Source of the DNA: Pollenia angustigena
Lineage: Eukaryota > Arthropoda > Insecta > Diptera > Polleniidae
Assembly (NCBI GenBank): GCA_930367215.1
Contig: OV884056.1
Coordinates: forward strand, 234,041,127 to 234,105,126
Length of the DNA: 64,000 nucleotides
Reading direction: 5' to 3'
Below the pieces are notes generated by a model. That model was given only the letters and a program-made list of their open reading frames with translations, was not told the DNA's origin and did not search any database. Shown in pieces: positions 11,299 through 22,706 of the stretch (positions within the stretch are counted from its first letter, which is position 1; the number at the start of each line of letters is the position of its first letter). Made by a program: the position numbers and the translations under genes.

Positions 11299-11990
11299 CA
11301 AGTAAGAAAGTATAGTCGGTCAAGCCCGACCATATGATACCCTACACAACAGTATTTAAAAACACATCATGCTTATGTGTCCATGTAAATATGGATTTAT
11401 CTATGTTTATAAACATCATGAAAATCGGTTTGAAAGTTTGTGAGAGGCAGAAATTGCCCCCTGCCTCCCCTTGTGGTCCTATTTTTTAAAAACTGTATAG
11501 CTAATGTGTCCCTATAGATATGGATCTATCTATGTTTTAAATTTTATGAAAATCGGTTTGAGAGGCAGATTTTGCCACTATCTCCCTTCAAGGTCCGATT
11601 TTTTTTAAAAATTTATACATTTTGTGTCCATATAGATATGGTTCTATCTATGTTTTAAATTTCATGAAAATCGGTTTGATAGTTTCTGAGAGGAAGAAAT
11701 TTCCCCCTTTCTTCCCTCCTGGTCCTACGATTCGGCCCATTTTTAATGACCCAAATTTTATCAAATTATCTCCAAAATTGCGACCTGTACTTTGCGTCCA
11801 AGGTTACATGGACAGCCAGCCAGCCAGCCAGCCTCCCAGCCAGCCGGACGGACATCGTTAGTTCGACTCAGAAAGTGATTCTGAGTAGATCGGTATACTT
11901 AAAGGTGGGTCCAGGACCACTATTTCAAGGCGTTACACACATCAGCACAAATGCATAATACCCTCTCCACTATTGTGGTGTGGGTATAAA
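11299..11990 (-). mobile_element. HINE-like family B, copy B2
   Basis: The reverse complement of family B: it starts CAAGTAAGAAAGTATAGTCGG, carries a long AAAATCGGTTTGA-type tandem interior (about three units), then a CAGC-rich microsatellite at 11815-11845, and ends in CTATTGTGGTGTGGGTATA. It is nested in the hAT relic and lies opposite to the copy at 8616-9189. The short ORFs across it are not genes. Confidence 0.7.
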
Positions 11991-12499
11991 AAGTATTTAT
12001 TTGTTTATGCAAACACGTTTAAATTAGTAATTTAAAAAAAGTTTTAAAAACTATTGAATAACAATTGACTGAATTTTTTATTTTGTTGTAAATAAAATTA
12101 AAAAAACCGGTTGTTTATTGAAAATGTTCAAGTTTTAATATTTTTTTTATGCATATTTTGGAGTTTGTAGTGCATGAAAATCTCAACCCTATTTATTACG
12201 TTCCAATATATGCTATCCAGAGTTCTATGGCACAAACTACAAGGACTATATTTTGGAAATTTTGTAAAAATCGAACCACTCCAAAGGTCAAATGACATGG
12301 TCAATGTTCAATTTCTTGGAAATTTAGAATATTTCATGAAATCAATAACGAAATATTGTGTTTGTTGTGTATTCATACTCAGATGAAAGTTGACTAAACT
12401 ACTTTCTGTATTTGGTTATTATCGCAAAAAAAATCCCCTTTGGGAACAGAAATACCCTGATACTTTTTTAAAATTCAGTTTAATTCAAATATCTGCATA

Positions 12500-12640
12500 A
12501 CAAAATAAAAAATTAGGCTTAAGTTCATTAAATTTAATTTTCATTAAATTATTTTTATGAAGAAAGGAATTTTACAACATGAAAATTAATTAAAATTTAT
12601 TGATAATTTTTCATCTGGGTTCGAGCCCAGATTGAGTCAA
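12500..12640 (-). repeat. SINE-like repeat with tRNA T-arm motif
   Basis: The hairpin CTGGGTTCGAGCCCAG at 12615-12630 resembles a tRNA T-arm/box B. The adjoining AT-rich segment (AACATGAAAATTAATT and on) matches, in reverse, the sequence at 42200-42300, where the head is CCTGGGTTCGGGCCCCG. Shared head plus shared AT-rich body suggests a tRNA-related SINE; no box A was found. Confidence 0.5.
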
Positions 12641-13022
12641 GAAAATTTTTAATTGCAAATAGAAAAAATTACAGATTAACTGCTTTCACAAATGCATTCT
12701 TTTGAATAAAAAAAAATTTTTTTACCAAGATCAATTTCAAATATCTTTCAGCCGTGTGCTCGAATTTCTGCACCTTTTGAAAACATAATAAAATCTAGAT
12801 TTCGTTTAATTTATCATCTAGAATAAAGCTTATTAAAAGTAACTTCGCCTTGTATTCACTATTTAAATCTTCAAACAAATGTTCTTTATCTAATCGGCAT
12901 CAAACTTCTTATTAAATTTTTTTAAATACAAAGGAACCAAATTAGGCTGTTCATTCACTTTGAAAAGTGGCCATATAAACTTGGACCCCACTTATGTCCA
13001 TAGACATAACATCACATACATA

Positions 13023-13161
13023 CACGCAGAAAAGAATTTAACCATATAATGTTCATGTTTAACCATAATATGGTTACCTATAAGCATTTACATTGATCAA
13101 ATCTAGCCATTGCATTATGCTTTTAGAATATGCTCACTTCTAACCAATTTTTTTCAGCGTG
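13023..13161. mobile_element. Miniature TIR element, TA-flanked (CACGCAGAAAA family)
   Basis: A 139-bp segment with ends CACGCAGAAAAG and (reverse) CACGCTGAAAAA, flanked by TA on both sides (13021-13022, 13162-13163). The interior has AACCATAATATGGTT. A copy with the same ends is at 58415-58579. Confidence 0.6.
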
Positions 13162-14899
13162 TATGCTAACAACTTTCCTTTTCTTTTAGATAAGTACAAA
13201 GATTTGCATTTCTTATTAGTCGAAACTAAGAGCAAACATTGCGCCAGTAGACACATAGATAGTCTATGAAATACTGAAAAATATGATCTAGTTTCCGTAA
13301 CTATTTTTTTTAATGCTGAATGAAATTTAAAAGCATAGAAACGGCTTTTAAATGAAAATAATCCTATTATAAGCCTGAGAAACAAAAACAGTAAAATGTT
13401 ACCCCACAGAATACATTGTAACTAACATAGCAACACTTCAAATGCACATTGCCACAGACACAAAAACGCACATACGCAAAGATACATTTATCCTGTGTGG
13501 GCAAACAGCAAACTCTTCAATAAGTCAGTATGCAAAAAATCACACAAAGATAATATTTTTTTAGGACTTTAGACTTAGAAAATGGCCTTGCTATTATTTC
13601 ACAGGCAAAGAACTTTGCTGTAAAGAATGCTGCGAAACAAATTCAAAGCACATTGGCGGGCACTTTGACGACATACATCCATCAGGGTTAACTTGTGTTT
13701 CTTATTGTGTATTTAATTCTCCTCACTAATATGGGTTCCAGTTAAAATAGATTAAGTAAAAAGTAGTAGCAGTATTCCATGGCCCTCAGTTAGTATATGT
13801 TTTAGCCTTATTATGTTAACTGTAGGGTCTGGTTTTAAAATTCGAAGAGCAATCAATACAATGCTAACTGTGTATTTCGAGAAAAATTTGAATACGAATC
13901 TTCTGTAGTAAATATGTGTTACAATGGTTAAAATAAGCCAAACATTGCGACCACCTCTAATTAAATGAAAACTTAAAAAATACATATGTTTTGCAAATAA
14001 CACCAAAGTGTGATATTTAGAATACACTTTAATAATGATCTCGTTAAGTATAAATAGTAGGAGTAGATCAGAAATCAGCAATGAGTAGTGAAAAAGTGAG
14101 TTGAGTTCAATCATGACTCATAATTTCTTGTACTTATACGCACTCATACTTATCGCAATGTTATCGATGCTCACATTTACGCAGAAGTTTGATTTCATTT
14201 ATCGTACTCATTGTTAGCAACATTTATGTAGTGGTTGATTTACATTCAACTAAACTCAATTTGTATAGGCGAAGCAAAATGCGAGGCTGAAAGATTTGTC
14301 CCCGAAATGGCAAAGTGAAGATTTGGCAAATACAGTTTACTAAATTTATATGTGTGAGGTGGACGATTTTTCGGCAAATTTATCTGGCAGCGCTTATTAT
14401 GAAGTTGTGTGTTTGATCTGTTGTGTTAAAACGGTAAATCGATGAGCTGAATGAGTTGAATCAATGTGAGTATTATAATGATGTATATTATGATGTCGAC
14501 GTCGCACGCATATTTATTGCTCTCGTGAGTGTAAATTATCAATTATACTTACAATTTCACGACTCAGTATGAGTGGCGAAAACACGATTCATTGCTGATC
14601 TCTGGAGTAGATCATATTCATATTGTTATTTCTATTACATCCTCTTATCACCCCGACTTATCGATATATGTATGTACAATGAACAAGTTTGATTACCTTA
14701 AGTTGACTTTACTATAACTTTTTTTCTGTTTTTTTTTTTTTTTAAATATTTTTGTGACTTTGACAATAAAGCTTTTTTCACAATGGTAGCAACATTTTAA
14801 CTTGCTGTTCACAATAAAGCAAAAATTTTTTTTGCAACCACACATATTTTTAATAAGGGAAACCTTTGAAAATTTTCACCGCAACTATACTACGTACTA
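13162..14899. other. No gene recognised
   Basis: AT-rich sequence. ORFs at 13140-13385 and 13752-14114 have AT-driven composition (Phe, Leu, Ile, Lys rich) and no family motif. A poly-T tract lies near 14730. Confidence 0.4.
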
Positions 14900-15925
14900 T
14901 CTATATATATAAAAAAGTTGAATTGTGTTAGTAATTGATGTTCTCTGTAATGCGTGAACCGAAGGTGACGTCAAAACCAAGGTTTTTATGTATCAACGGT
15001 CGTCAAATATGTATTGGTTAATGAGTTATAGCCATTTTAGTGAGCACTGCATTCATTTCGATACATGTATTTTTGTTGCATGTAAATTTTGCAAATTCAA
15101 GTAAATATTGTGAAAAACTGAAAGGCGTCTTCTGGAATTGCAGCCACTTTGTTAGATGGTGGTCGCACTGCACATTCTGATTTGAAATTGCCATTGAATT
15201 ACCAAGTTAATGAAACTCCCACATGTTAAGTTTCAAAAACATCTGGAACGGCAAAATTATTGAAACGTTGCGGTATAATTATTTGGGATGAATGCACTAT
15301 GGCGAATAAGAAATCTGTTGAAGCATTGGAAAGAACAAAATACCTTCGAGGTAATTCAGAGTTGATTTTGTTGTCAGGTGATTTAAGACGAACATTGCCC
15401 GTCATTCCTAGATCGACAGCTGCCGAAGAAATTAACGCTTGCTTAAACTCTTCATGCCTAAGGAGATTTGTAAAAACATTGAAACTCACTACTAACGTTC
15501 GTGTTCAGTTGCAAAATGATCCATCTACTGATAAGTTCTCTAAGCAATTGCTGAAAATTGGGAATGGTGCAATGCCTGTTAATGACACTGGATTGATAAC
15601 ATTGCCAAATGATTTTTGCCGTTTCGTACAGTCAAAAGAGGAGTTGATTGAACGTGTGTTCCCTAACATAGCACAAAAATATACATGCCATACATGGTTG
15701 AGTGACAGAGCAATTTTAGCGGCAAAGATGTTCGTAAATTAAATATGGCTATACAATCGAAGATTACTGTCGAATTCGTTTCGTGCAAGTCTGTGGATAC
15801 CAATGTAGAAGATGTTGTGAATTACCAACAGAATTTTTGAATTCGTTGGATTTACCAGGATTGCCTCCGCATAATCTCCAATTGAAAGTTGGAGTCACTG
15901 TTATTTTACTTCGCAATATCGTGAA
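14900..15925 (+). mobile_element. Helitron relic, copy 1
   Basis: It begins with TCTATATATATAAAAA at 14900, which resembles a Helitron 5' terminus (TC start). About 230 bp of noncoding sequence follows, then the C-terminal half of the helicase from 15131. The Rep domain and the Walker A part of the helicase are absent. The second copy (57144-60310, minus) joins the same noncoding segment (GTTATAGCCATTT) to the helicase at the same place, so both derive from one deleted form. No 3' hairpin/CTRR end was found; the relic abuts a mariner fragment near 15925. Confidence 0.75.
15131..15920 (+). pseudogene. Helitron PIF1-like helicase, C-terminal half
   Basis: One frame reads SGIAATLLDGGRTAHS, a stop at 15227-15229, then IIWDECTMA (Walker B, motif II), ILLSGDLRRTLPVIPRS (motif III), AAEEINACLNSSCL, and on to HTWLSDRAILAAK before a stop at 15740-15742. 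That stop follows a small deletion relative to copy 2. Beyond it, [19 protein letters not shown] is readable near 15837-15895 in another frame. These are the conserved blocks of the Helitron RepHel helicase, but Walker A is missing. Dead by deletion, stop and frameshift. Confidence 0.9.
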
Positions 15926-16009
15926 TGTACCTTTAACAGAATCACCATTTTCATAGTGGATTTTAATTATTTTAATGCGATTTTCAAGTGAAACTGAATC
16001 AATTGCCAA
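15926..16009 (-). pseudogene. Mariner transposase N-terminal fragment
   Basis: The minus-strand reading starts [20 protein letters not shown] and continues GDSVKGTF, which is the beginning of a mariner/IS630-type helix-turn-helix domain. The initiator is TTG here. It then runs straight into Helitron sequence, so only about 28 residues remain. A separate family from the mariners with QRLQIIEFHYQN. Confidence 0.7.
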
Positions 16010-16190
16010 TTCATCTACTACGGATACGTCAAAAACTAAATGTTAAAAACTATCATGTTTTTGGTGTTGCCACAATTATAAAACAAAGTTCTTGTTGAAA
16101 AACTTTGTTTTAAATATTTCGTTTTTTTGACATTACATGGGTAAATAATAGCTCTTTTTCTTTACTCTACTTTGGGATCCCTCGGGTTCC

Positions 16191-16312
16191 CAATTTGCAC
16201 GACAAGCGTTCCAGTACTTTTAATTTGTGTAAATGAGAGCGGATTTGAGAGAATAAATTTCTTCTTCTTCTTGCAGGAAACAGCCCAGACTTTGTCTTCG
16301 TGCAAATTGGGT
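16191..16312. repeat. Short inverted-repeat element
   Basis: CCCAATTTGCACGA at 16191 is matched in reverse at 16299-16312 (TCGTGCAAATTGGG), about 120 bp end to end. A candidate miniature element; no target duplication is clear. Confidence 0.4.
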
Positions 16313-17670
16313 AAATTGTCAAACAGCTGCAAAACATAAACAAAACAATGAAATGCAAAGGAAAAAAATCATGAACCAAATTTTGGAAAAAGTGTTGTGG
16401 AGTAAAATAATGTACTTAAATATAATATTAGGAAAACATAATCTTAGTTATTGTAAAAGTGTTTGTTTTGTTTAATTTTTGATAAAATTATTTTATTTCT
16501 ACAGACAATATACAATTTTTCAAAATTGGCATAAACTTTTATTGTTTTGTAAGGACTGTCAAAACAATGAGAATTTATTTTGTGCTTAAAAGTTAGTTTT
16601 TTCTGTTCCCGTACTTTTCTGTAATTTTGTCTCTTTATGAGAGAAATTTATGCTTGCTCTCATTTGCACTAACTTTAACCAAAAAGTAAAGAAACAGAGA
16701 TAATGACAACACTACCTAATGATTATACCTTTTACTTATTATACTATGTTTTGCTCGACAAAAAACTTAACTTTTGAAACCTATAAAAAGATAATTGAAA
16801 TTTAATTAAATTTAAAAAAATTCAAAAAGTTTGAAAACTTGTTTTTAATTGATTACACAGCATAACAAGATGGAGCTTGTTTTCTTTTTTTGATATAAAA
16901 ATAACCGATACTTATGTATTTTCATCAGTTGATAACGATTACATTATTATTTTTCCCTACCACCTCTAGTATAAAAGATATAGTGACATATGGCTCCTTT
17001 ATTGCAACATAGTCATATCTAGTAAATTCAAAAATTTTAAGTTACTTAAGCCAAACTGCTCCTTCATAACTTCTATATTTGTAAAACAATGTTTTATCTC
17101 AAACTAAACCGCAGTTGTTGCAAAATATATTTTTTTGAATCTGTATAAAAAGGTACATTTTGGACACATAAACCGAATTTTGCCAAGTTAGATTTTTTGT
17201 TTTTTTGAGATATGACTTAGACTGCATTTACATCTATGCAATTTACGCCGAGTTTTTTTCTTTTTTTTTTAAAGTAGTTTCTACGAAACTCTTTTCACAT
17301 TTACATTTTTTCAAGCATTTTTTCAACTTGTTCAACCCCGTTTTCTTCCCTACACTTCTTGCTAACAAACAAAAAGTTGCATGCGAAAGTTGCGGCAATA
17401 TGGTCTATGTTGCAATAAAGAAGCGATAAGTTATTTGCATAATTTTTTGTATTACTCGGTATTTCGCGAACGGTCCTTAACAACTTTTTTATATATCTAA
17501 AATATTTTTTGGGATAGAAGGGTTATAGTTTTATTATAATTATGTATGATTTTTGTAAAATTTAGTTAAAATTATTTAATTTTTATGAAAAGAAGAAATA
17601 AAGCAGTAGAAAATTTAATCTAAAAAAAAACGAATAAACTGCAATTCTCTTCTAGTATTTAGCACCGCAT
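16313..17670. other. No gene recognised
   Basis: AT-rich noncoding sequence. ORFs at 17205-17429 and 17301-17483 overlap on opposite strands and have no family signature. Confidence 0.4.
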
Positions 17671-18310
17671 TTAAGGCGCCAGTACACGACATGTATTTGT
17701 CATCTGACATGTCAAATTTTCAAGTCACATGTAATTGTTCATGTCTGTCAAAATTGCTGTTTTACATAAGGTTTATAATATTCGGTCACAAACGTACATG
17801 TAATTTGCTTCTGACATTGTCTCTGTTTTTTTCGCATTGTTATTGCAAAAACCAAAGTAGTTCTCGGTTTCAAAATAGCTTGTTGCCGCCACGAAAATAT
17901 TTATTTGCGCCGTAAAATAATTTAGCCGTCTTAACATTTTTTCTTTTATTTTAAAGATACCAATTTAGAATTTTATAATGAAGCGGTTTTTATGTATATA
18001 TTTACATAAATTATATTCAATGGTGAGATGAGCATACATATCTTGGTATTGTAAAATATTAACTTCAGCCGGCTAATGATTCCGTCAATAGTTGACGCCG
18101 CTGCCAGTTTCTTCCCGGCATAGATTTCTGATGTCAGATGGTTTGTCAGAAGAAAATAGAGCACGCTCTAATTGAAATTTTGTCAGATGACTTTGCGTCT
18201 GACTTTTACAGAAGCAAAGTTAAAAAGGTAACACACGACATGTATGTGTTTTGCAGTGGGAAATTTGACATGTCAGATGACAAAAACATGTCGTCTATAT
18301 GCTCCTTTAA
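17671..18310. mobile_element. Miniature element with TTAA target (element 17675-18306)
   Basis: TIRs of about 45 bp: GGCGCCAGTACACGACATG at the left and, reversed, AGGAGCATATAGACGACATG at the right. Both continue through TTGTCATCTGACATGTCAA. TTAA flanks both ends (17671-17674, 18307-18310). It is 632 bp with internal repeats of GTCAGATG and ACACGACATG. The TTAA target points to piggyBac or Kolobok mobilisation; the ends do not decide which. Confidence 0.8.
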
Positions 18311-18429
18311 GAATTGAAGGATTGTATGCCTTATCTTACAGCAGGAGAGAGTAAGGCAGTTATTTTTAGAAGCAAAAAAGGAAGCGGTTGGGATGCAGTA
18401 CGCGTTTATTGCTTCCAAATCTTGAAAAA

Positions 18430-18590
18430 AATTTTGCTTAGAGGTATGACACCGAAGTCGTGGCGAGCATTTGGCCGATATCTTGTTTTACACACAACTG
18501 TCATAATAATGAAAAATATTAAGATAATTCTCTGAACATTTTTTTGTTTTATTTACAATTAGCATCACCCTTTTCAAATATTTATTACGA
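18430..18590 (+). pseudogene. Mariner 3' end fragment
   Basis: Shares the segment from GTCGTGGCGAGCATTTGG through AAGATAATTCTCTGAA and TTATTTACAATTAGCAT with the 3' ends of the mariners at 7442-8349 and 32410-33739. Truncated, with no catalytic residues. Confidence 0.6.
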
Positions 18591-18988
18591 ATCTGGCTGA
18601 AATTTCTTTTTTTTTAATCATAATTTTATTCAAATCATTTGTCTGCAAATATTTCACTTTTATTTGTCAATTCAGCACGCTTCTTAGAGTCAAAAATAGA
18701 ATATTTGATTATATTAAAATCTTTGTCCCTTTATAAATTACCATTACTATTAAGTTGGCATATATCGTGCACTGTCTCCTCTAAAGTCAACTCACAAATA
18801 ACACATTTTCACTTTTTCAAGATAAAACCATAACCAGCGGTCATACCCTGTTGATTTTCTGAGGGTAAAATACACCTTCTTCCACTTACTTAGAACTGAA
18901 TAATAGTAATAATTTTATTCACAAAAAAATGTTTCCTTAAATACTAGGACATGAAAATCTTGATAGCTTTGTAAATACGGTGTAGATT

Positions 18989-19350
18989 AAATATCGATAC
19001 CTTCCCGCAAGAATGTATTAAGCGACATTTCTAAAATTGTTTAGGAAACGAATAAAACGGAAAGAACATATTGGGAAAGCGATTTTCAGAATACAAAACA
19101 TTTTTAAAAATGTGGCTAGCATAATTTCTTTACCGGATTATACAAATTACAGGGTGCAACATTATTCCAGCGAGAAAACTTGACGGTTGATACAATTTTA
19201 TTTTAACTCTAGTTTCCTTTGCATCCATGATAGGGCAGCGAAAAACCAGGCCAAAATGTGGCGCTAAACTTCTAGTATAGTTCCACATCAAAAAGTAATT
19301 TTCGAAAAATGTGTCGCTTAATACATTCTTGCGGGAAGGTATCGATATTT
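18989..19350. mobile_element. TIR element, arms about 39 bp
   Basis: The left arm AATATCGATACCTTCCCGC, continuing AAGAATGTATTAAGCGACA, is repeated almost perfectly in reverse at 19312-19350. TA lies just outside CCTTCCCGC at both ends, compatible with a Tc1/mariner-type target, but the arms continue beyond it. The 360-bp interior is noncoding. Confidence 0.7.
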
Positions 19351-19471
19351 GGCTTATCAATTGAGCACAGATATGTCTTGTTTACGCATGTTTATCGCTT
19401 CTTATGAACAAACAGAACCCACTGTAAAAATAATCTAAGATTCTCTAGTATTTAAAAAAAAAATACATTTA

Positions 19472-20004
19472 CAGGATGGGTCATAACTTATATTCGTATT
19501 TTTGTTATAACTTTTATAATCTGTATTTTTTTTATATTTTAGTATTTTAAACAATGTTTGGGACATTCAGTAGCCATGTATACGATTGAGGAACGAGCAG
19601 CAGTTGTTGAGTTTAATTTTGATAGTCAAAATTCAGTAATTCAAACCCAAGAAAATTTCGAAATTTTTTTAACACCGGAAATTTACCATCACGAAATGAA
19701 GTAAGCAATCGAGTCGCTCGTTTTTATTTATCTGCATCTCTTAGTGACTTGCCTCAGAGTAGAAGACCACATGAAGCACCAAGCCAAGATAATATTGAAC
19801 TAGTTTGGGAGAGCGTAAATGAGAACTCTGAAACATCGACTCGTAAACATCGAGAGTAATGAAAAAAAAAAAAAATTCTTCCTGTTTCCGTACAAGATAC
19901 AAATGGTACATGCAATTTTACCGGAAGACAATGCAACCCGCTTAAGATTTTTTTAAAAATTTACCGAATTATTAACCATGGTCAGTGAATTATGGCCCAC
20001 CCTG
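19472..20004 (+). mobile_element. Mariner deletion derivative with TA target site
   Basis: Ends CAGGATGGGTCATAA and (reverse) CAGGGTGGGCCATAA, flanked by TA at 19470-19471 and 20005-20006. The 533-bp interior holds a decayed N-terminal transposase part: MYTIEERAAVVEFNF near 19576, then ARFYLSASLSDLPQSRRP and DNIELVWESV (19710-19815). These are the paired helix-turn-helix region of a mariner-type transposase. The catalytic domain is absent, so it could move only with help in trans. Confidence 0.8.
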
Positions 20005-20449
20005 TACATACAAAATACAAAAAAACCGTTTTTTTTGTCTCTACTAAAAATTTATAAATTTTGAGTTAACCCCATTCATAGGAATCGGTGCAATAAACAA
20101 GTAAGAATGAATGAAAGAACGGAAAGTTTTGTAAATGCCGTTCTTTAGGTATAAATAAATCTACCTGCCCACTTCTCCAATCCCGCCCACATTTTGTCGT
20201 ATATTTTGTATTGATAACCAAGATGCTGGTACTTTATTTGAAAACTAACTCTTTCCGTTCTGCAGATATTTTAAAATTTATAACGCCTTTGTATGAGAAG
20301 AGCCACAACCACTATTGTGTATTGAAAACCGAGGTATGCGTACCTAATTTGCAAACTTTGGCTGTTTCCGTTCTTAAGATATATACACAACGAAATAAAA
20401 ACGGAACAAGGGATTTATGGGTAAACAAGTGCCAGTCGTGGATTTGGCT

Positions 20450-20605
20450 GAATTTCCATAGCAATAAACTATGTAACAACTTAGTTCCCATCAATTCTAG
20501 GGTGTTCGGAAAACCAATTTTAACATACTCACGGACAGACGGACGGAAAATCAACTTCGCTACTCATAAGGACCCAGAATATAAAGAGTGTTTTTTATAG
20601 AGTGA
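20450..20605 (-). repeat. HINE-A-like fragment
   Basis: Contains CACGGACAGACGGACGGA, then GGACCCAGAATATA and a TATAGAGTG tail, resembling the (GTCY)n core region of HINE-A in reverse. The ORF reported here (20211-20600) is not supported as a gene. Confidence 0.45.
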
Positions 20606-20689
20606 TACAAGTTTAAATCATAATAAAACATGGTTATATATTTTTCATATCAATGAAACGGAAAATTTTATGACATAAGTGTTTAAATA

Positions 20690-21055
20690 TGATTTCGGTG
20701 AGGAGCAATCTGAAGCACCAATTTGCAACAACTTTTCGCAGTCTGACCATCATCATTTTTGAAGACATATGCGCCAACGACCCCGTCAGCCCATAGAGCG
20801 CACCAAACAGTAATTGTCGTAGATGTAGTGGTGTTTCGAGAAAAGCTTGTGGATTTTCCTCACTCAATGCGAAAATTCTGCTTATTTACGTACCCATTCA
20901 ACCAGAAATGGGCTTCATCGGAAAATAAAATTTTGAATGGAAATTCCAAATCAATATCAATTTGTGCTTCAGCCCATTCGCCGAATTAATTTGATTAAAA
21001 ATGTTTAACAATTTGCACGCGTTGCTAGGTCGATCCATAATGAAATGTCAAGGCA
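20690..21055 (-). pseudogene. Mariner transposase relic, internally deleted
   Basis: On the minus strand an ATG near 21042 (MDRPSNACKLLNI) is followed almost at once by the first catalytic block FSDEAHFWLNGYVNKQNFRI (about 20870-20930). Then come pieces of TVWCALWADGVVGAYVFKND in shifting frames (about 20750-20820). The region between the helix-turn-helix and the catalytic core is deleted. A different subfamily from the 40524 ORF, with the same kind of deletion. Confidence 0.7.
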
Positions 21056-22168
21056 AACTAAACAAGATGCAACTATCAGTTGTTAAATGGGTGGTCATAT
21101 AAAGCAGTGATGCCAACTTAAAGTTGTATTACTCCAAAAAAAAAACCCTTTTATGTACTTTATATGATCTAAGATGAATATTTTAGAAATTACAAACAGA
21201 ATGAGAAACTTATATAAACCCTTTTACCTCCGGTGAAGGGTATAGTTATTTGATAATTTTCAAAGGTATATAAATTTTAAACAAAAACGATTACAACCAT
21301 TTGAAACACGAATTGACTTATACACAAAAAAAAAAACGCCACTTTTGCTTAGAATCAGTATTTTAAAACAAATAAGCATAAAATGGAGAAACAAGTTACC
21401 ATATCGAACTCAATAAATAAATAAACCAATTCAAAATGAAGGTAGGATAAAGTTTTTTATAGAGAGATGTTCTTCAAACATATAAACCGGTTGAACTTAA
21501 GCCCCGTATTACGGTTCACAACTCAACTCAGTTGAGTTTCGATCTTAAGCATCTATTGTACGAGATAGTCCTCAACTTTGATAATACACTGAAAGAAAAA
21601 TGCTCCATATATTTAATGAATCATTTTCATAAAAAAATTTCCTTGGGTAAATGAAAATTGTCATTGTCTAAATGGAATTTCATAGTTATAATGAAGTATT
21701 TTCGTTAAAATCGCTTCATTGGATTTCGTAATTACGTTAAAAATTTTCATTGGATATATGAAAACTTAAGTTTATACAAGTTAAACAAAAAATTTTAATT
21801 GGGAACATAAAAAACAAAATGCAAACATAACTATATTCATAAATTAATACAAAATTATAGTTTCCTTAAAAAAATGTTTAATTGTTAATAAAAAAATCTA
21901 AGATTTAATAATTTCATACATCTAACGTAATATGTATGCCATTAAATTTATGAAATCAAAATTTTTTTATAAAAGCTACATATTTCAATAATTGGCCTTC
22001 ATAAATTTAAATTTTCATTATAACAATAACAATATCATTATAGAAATGAAACAAAAACTTTCAATCCACTTTCAATCAACGTTGTTATTGTTATTATGGA
22101 CAATTTAATCTCATATTTACGCTTTTAATTGAATAAAAAACATAGTTTTTTATCCAAAAACTACACTG

Positions 22169-22260
22169 CCCCTGTAGACTAGCTGGTAGTTCTATCAGCA
22201 TCGAGGTTGCGCGATCGATTCCCGCCAGAGACAGAAAAAAAAAAATAAAATAAAATAAAG
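22169..22260 (+). repeat. tRNA-derived SINE head with A-rich tail
   Basis: Starts GCCCCTGTAGACTAGCTGG, in which TAGACTAGCTGG matches the RNA polymerase III box A with one mismatch. GATCGATTCCC at 22213-22223 matches box B at about the right spacing. It is followed by an A-rich tail AAAAATAAAATAAAATAAAG. The acceptor stem does not close as in a tRNA, so a SINE or retroposed tRNA relic is more likely than a tRNA gene. Confidence 0.65.
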
Positions 22261-22261
22261 G

Positions 22262-22706
22262 TGTTATGATACTTGCTATTTTTTGTATTGGATTTTTTTA
22301 GGATTGACTGAATGAAACAACAAATGCGAGAAAGAACAAGAAATACAATTTGATAAAATGTTAACAAAACAAACAATACTGCCCACGTTTGTTCCCCACA
22401 AAAAACCGTCATAAAAGCTAAAAATCACAAAAAAAAAGTTAAAACCCGTTTCTTTCGATCAAAAACTAAAAAAATTGGCAACAGTGCTAACAATTAATCT
22501 GGAAATGTCAATTTTAAGTTAAAAAATTTTATATTTTTTTTGACAGTCTTAGATTATTTATCGATAACACATGTATATTTGTTTGACATTTCAAGATTTT
22601 TAATGATATAATCATACTCTTTACACTTAGTCAGTTTTCCTATGCAAGTATATTTGCACTGTTCTCCAATATTGAAAAAATACAAAAAATAGCAAGTATC
22701 ATAACA
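22262..22706. mobile_element. Nested TIR element (TGTTATGATACTTGC ends)
   Basis: Perfect inverted ends of about 28 bp starting TGTTATGATACTTGC and continuing TATTTTTTGTATT, 445 bp apart, directly after the SINE-like tail. No target duplication was seen. The interior is noncoding. Confidence 0.7.

Larger units (their letters stand above)
9197..12191 (+). mobile_element. hAT transposon relic, end to end
   Basis: The left end TAGGGATGCGATTTCCATG matches the right end read in reverse, TAGGGTTGAGATTTTCATG. The right flank is TTTATTAC; the left flank is TTATTAC directly after the HINE tail, giving an 8-bp target duplication disturbed by the HINE insertion. About 2.3 kb remains after removing the nested HINE at 11299-11990. 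It carries a hAT transposase pseudogene in the same orientation. Upstream of that it holds a long inverted repeat and degenerate tandem repeats that look like later additions. Confidence 0.8.

Noticed and set aside
12615..12630. Functional tRNA T-arm of a tRNA gene
   Set aside because: No box A or rest of a cloverleaf upstream; the hairpin belongs to a dispersed repeat.
13752..14114. 120-residue minus-strand ORF as a gene
   Set aside because: Composition is AT-driven (Leu, Ile, Phe, Lys), with no recognisable motif, splice context or repeat family.
16255..16275. Pyrimidine tract plus CAG as a splice acceptor of a plus-strand exon
   Set aside because: No open frame with recognisable coding content follows, and it lies inside a short inverted-repeat element.
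20211..20600. 129-residue plus-strand ORF as a gene
   Set aside because: Its end runs through a HINE microsatellite core, an overlapping ORF exists on the other strand, and no domain is visible.
22169..22232. Functional tRNA gene
   Set aside because: Box A and B matches are present but the acceptor and anticodon stems do not form well, and an A-rich tail follows.
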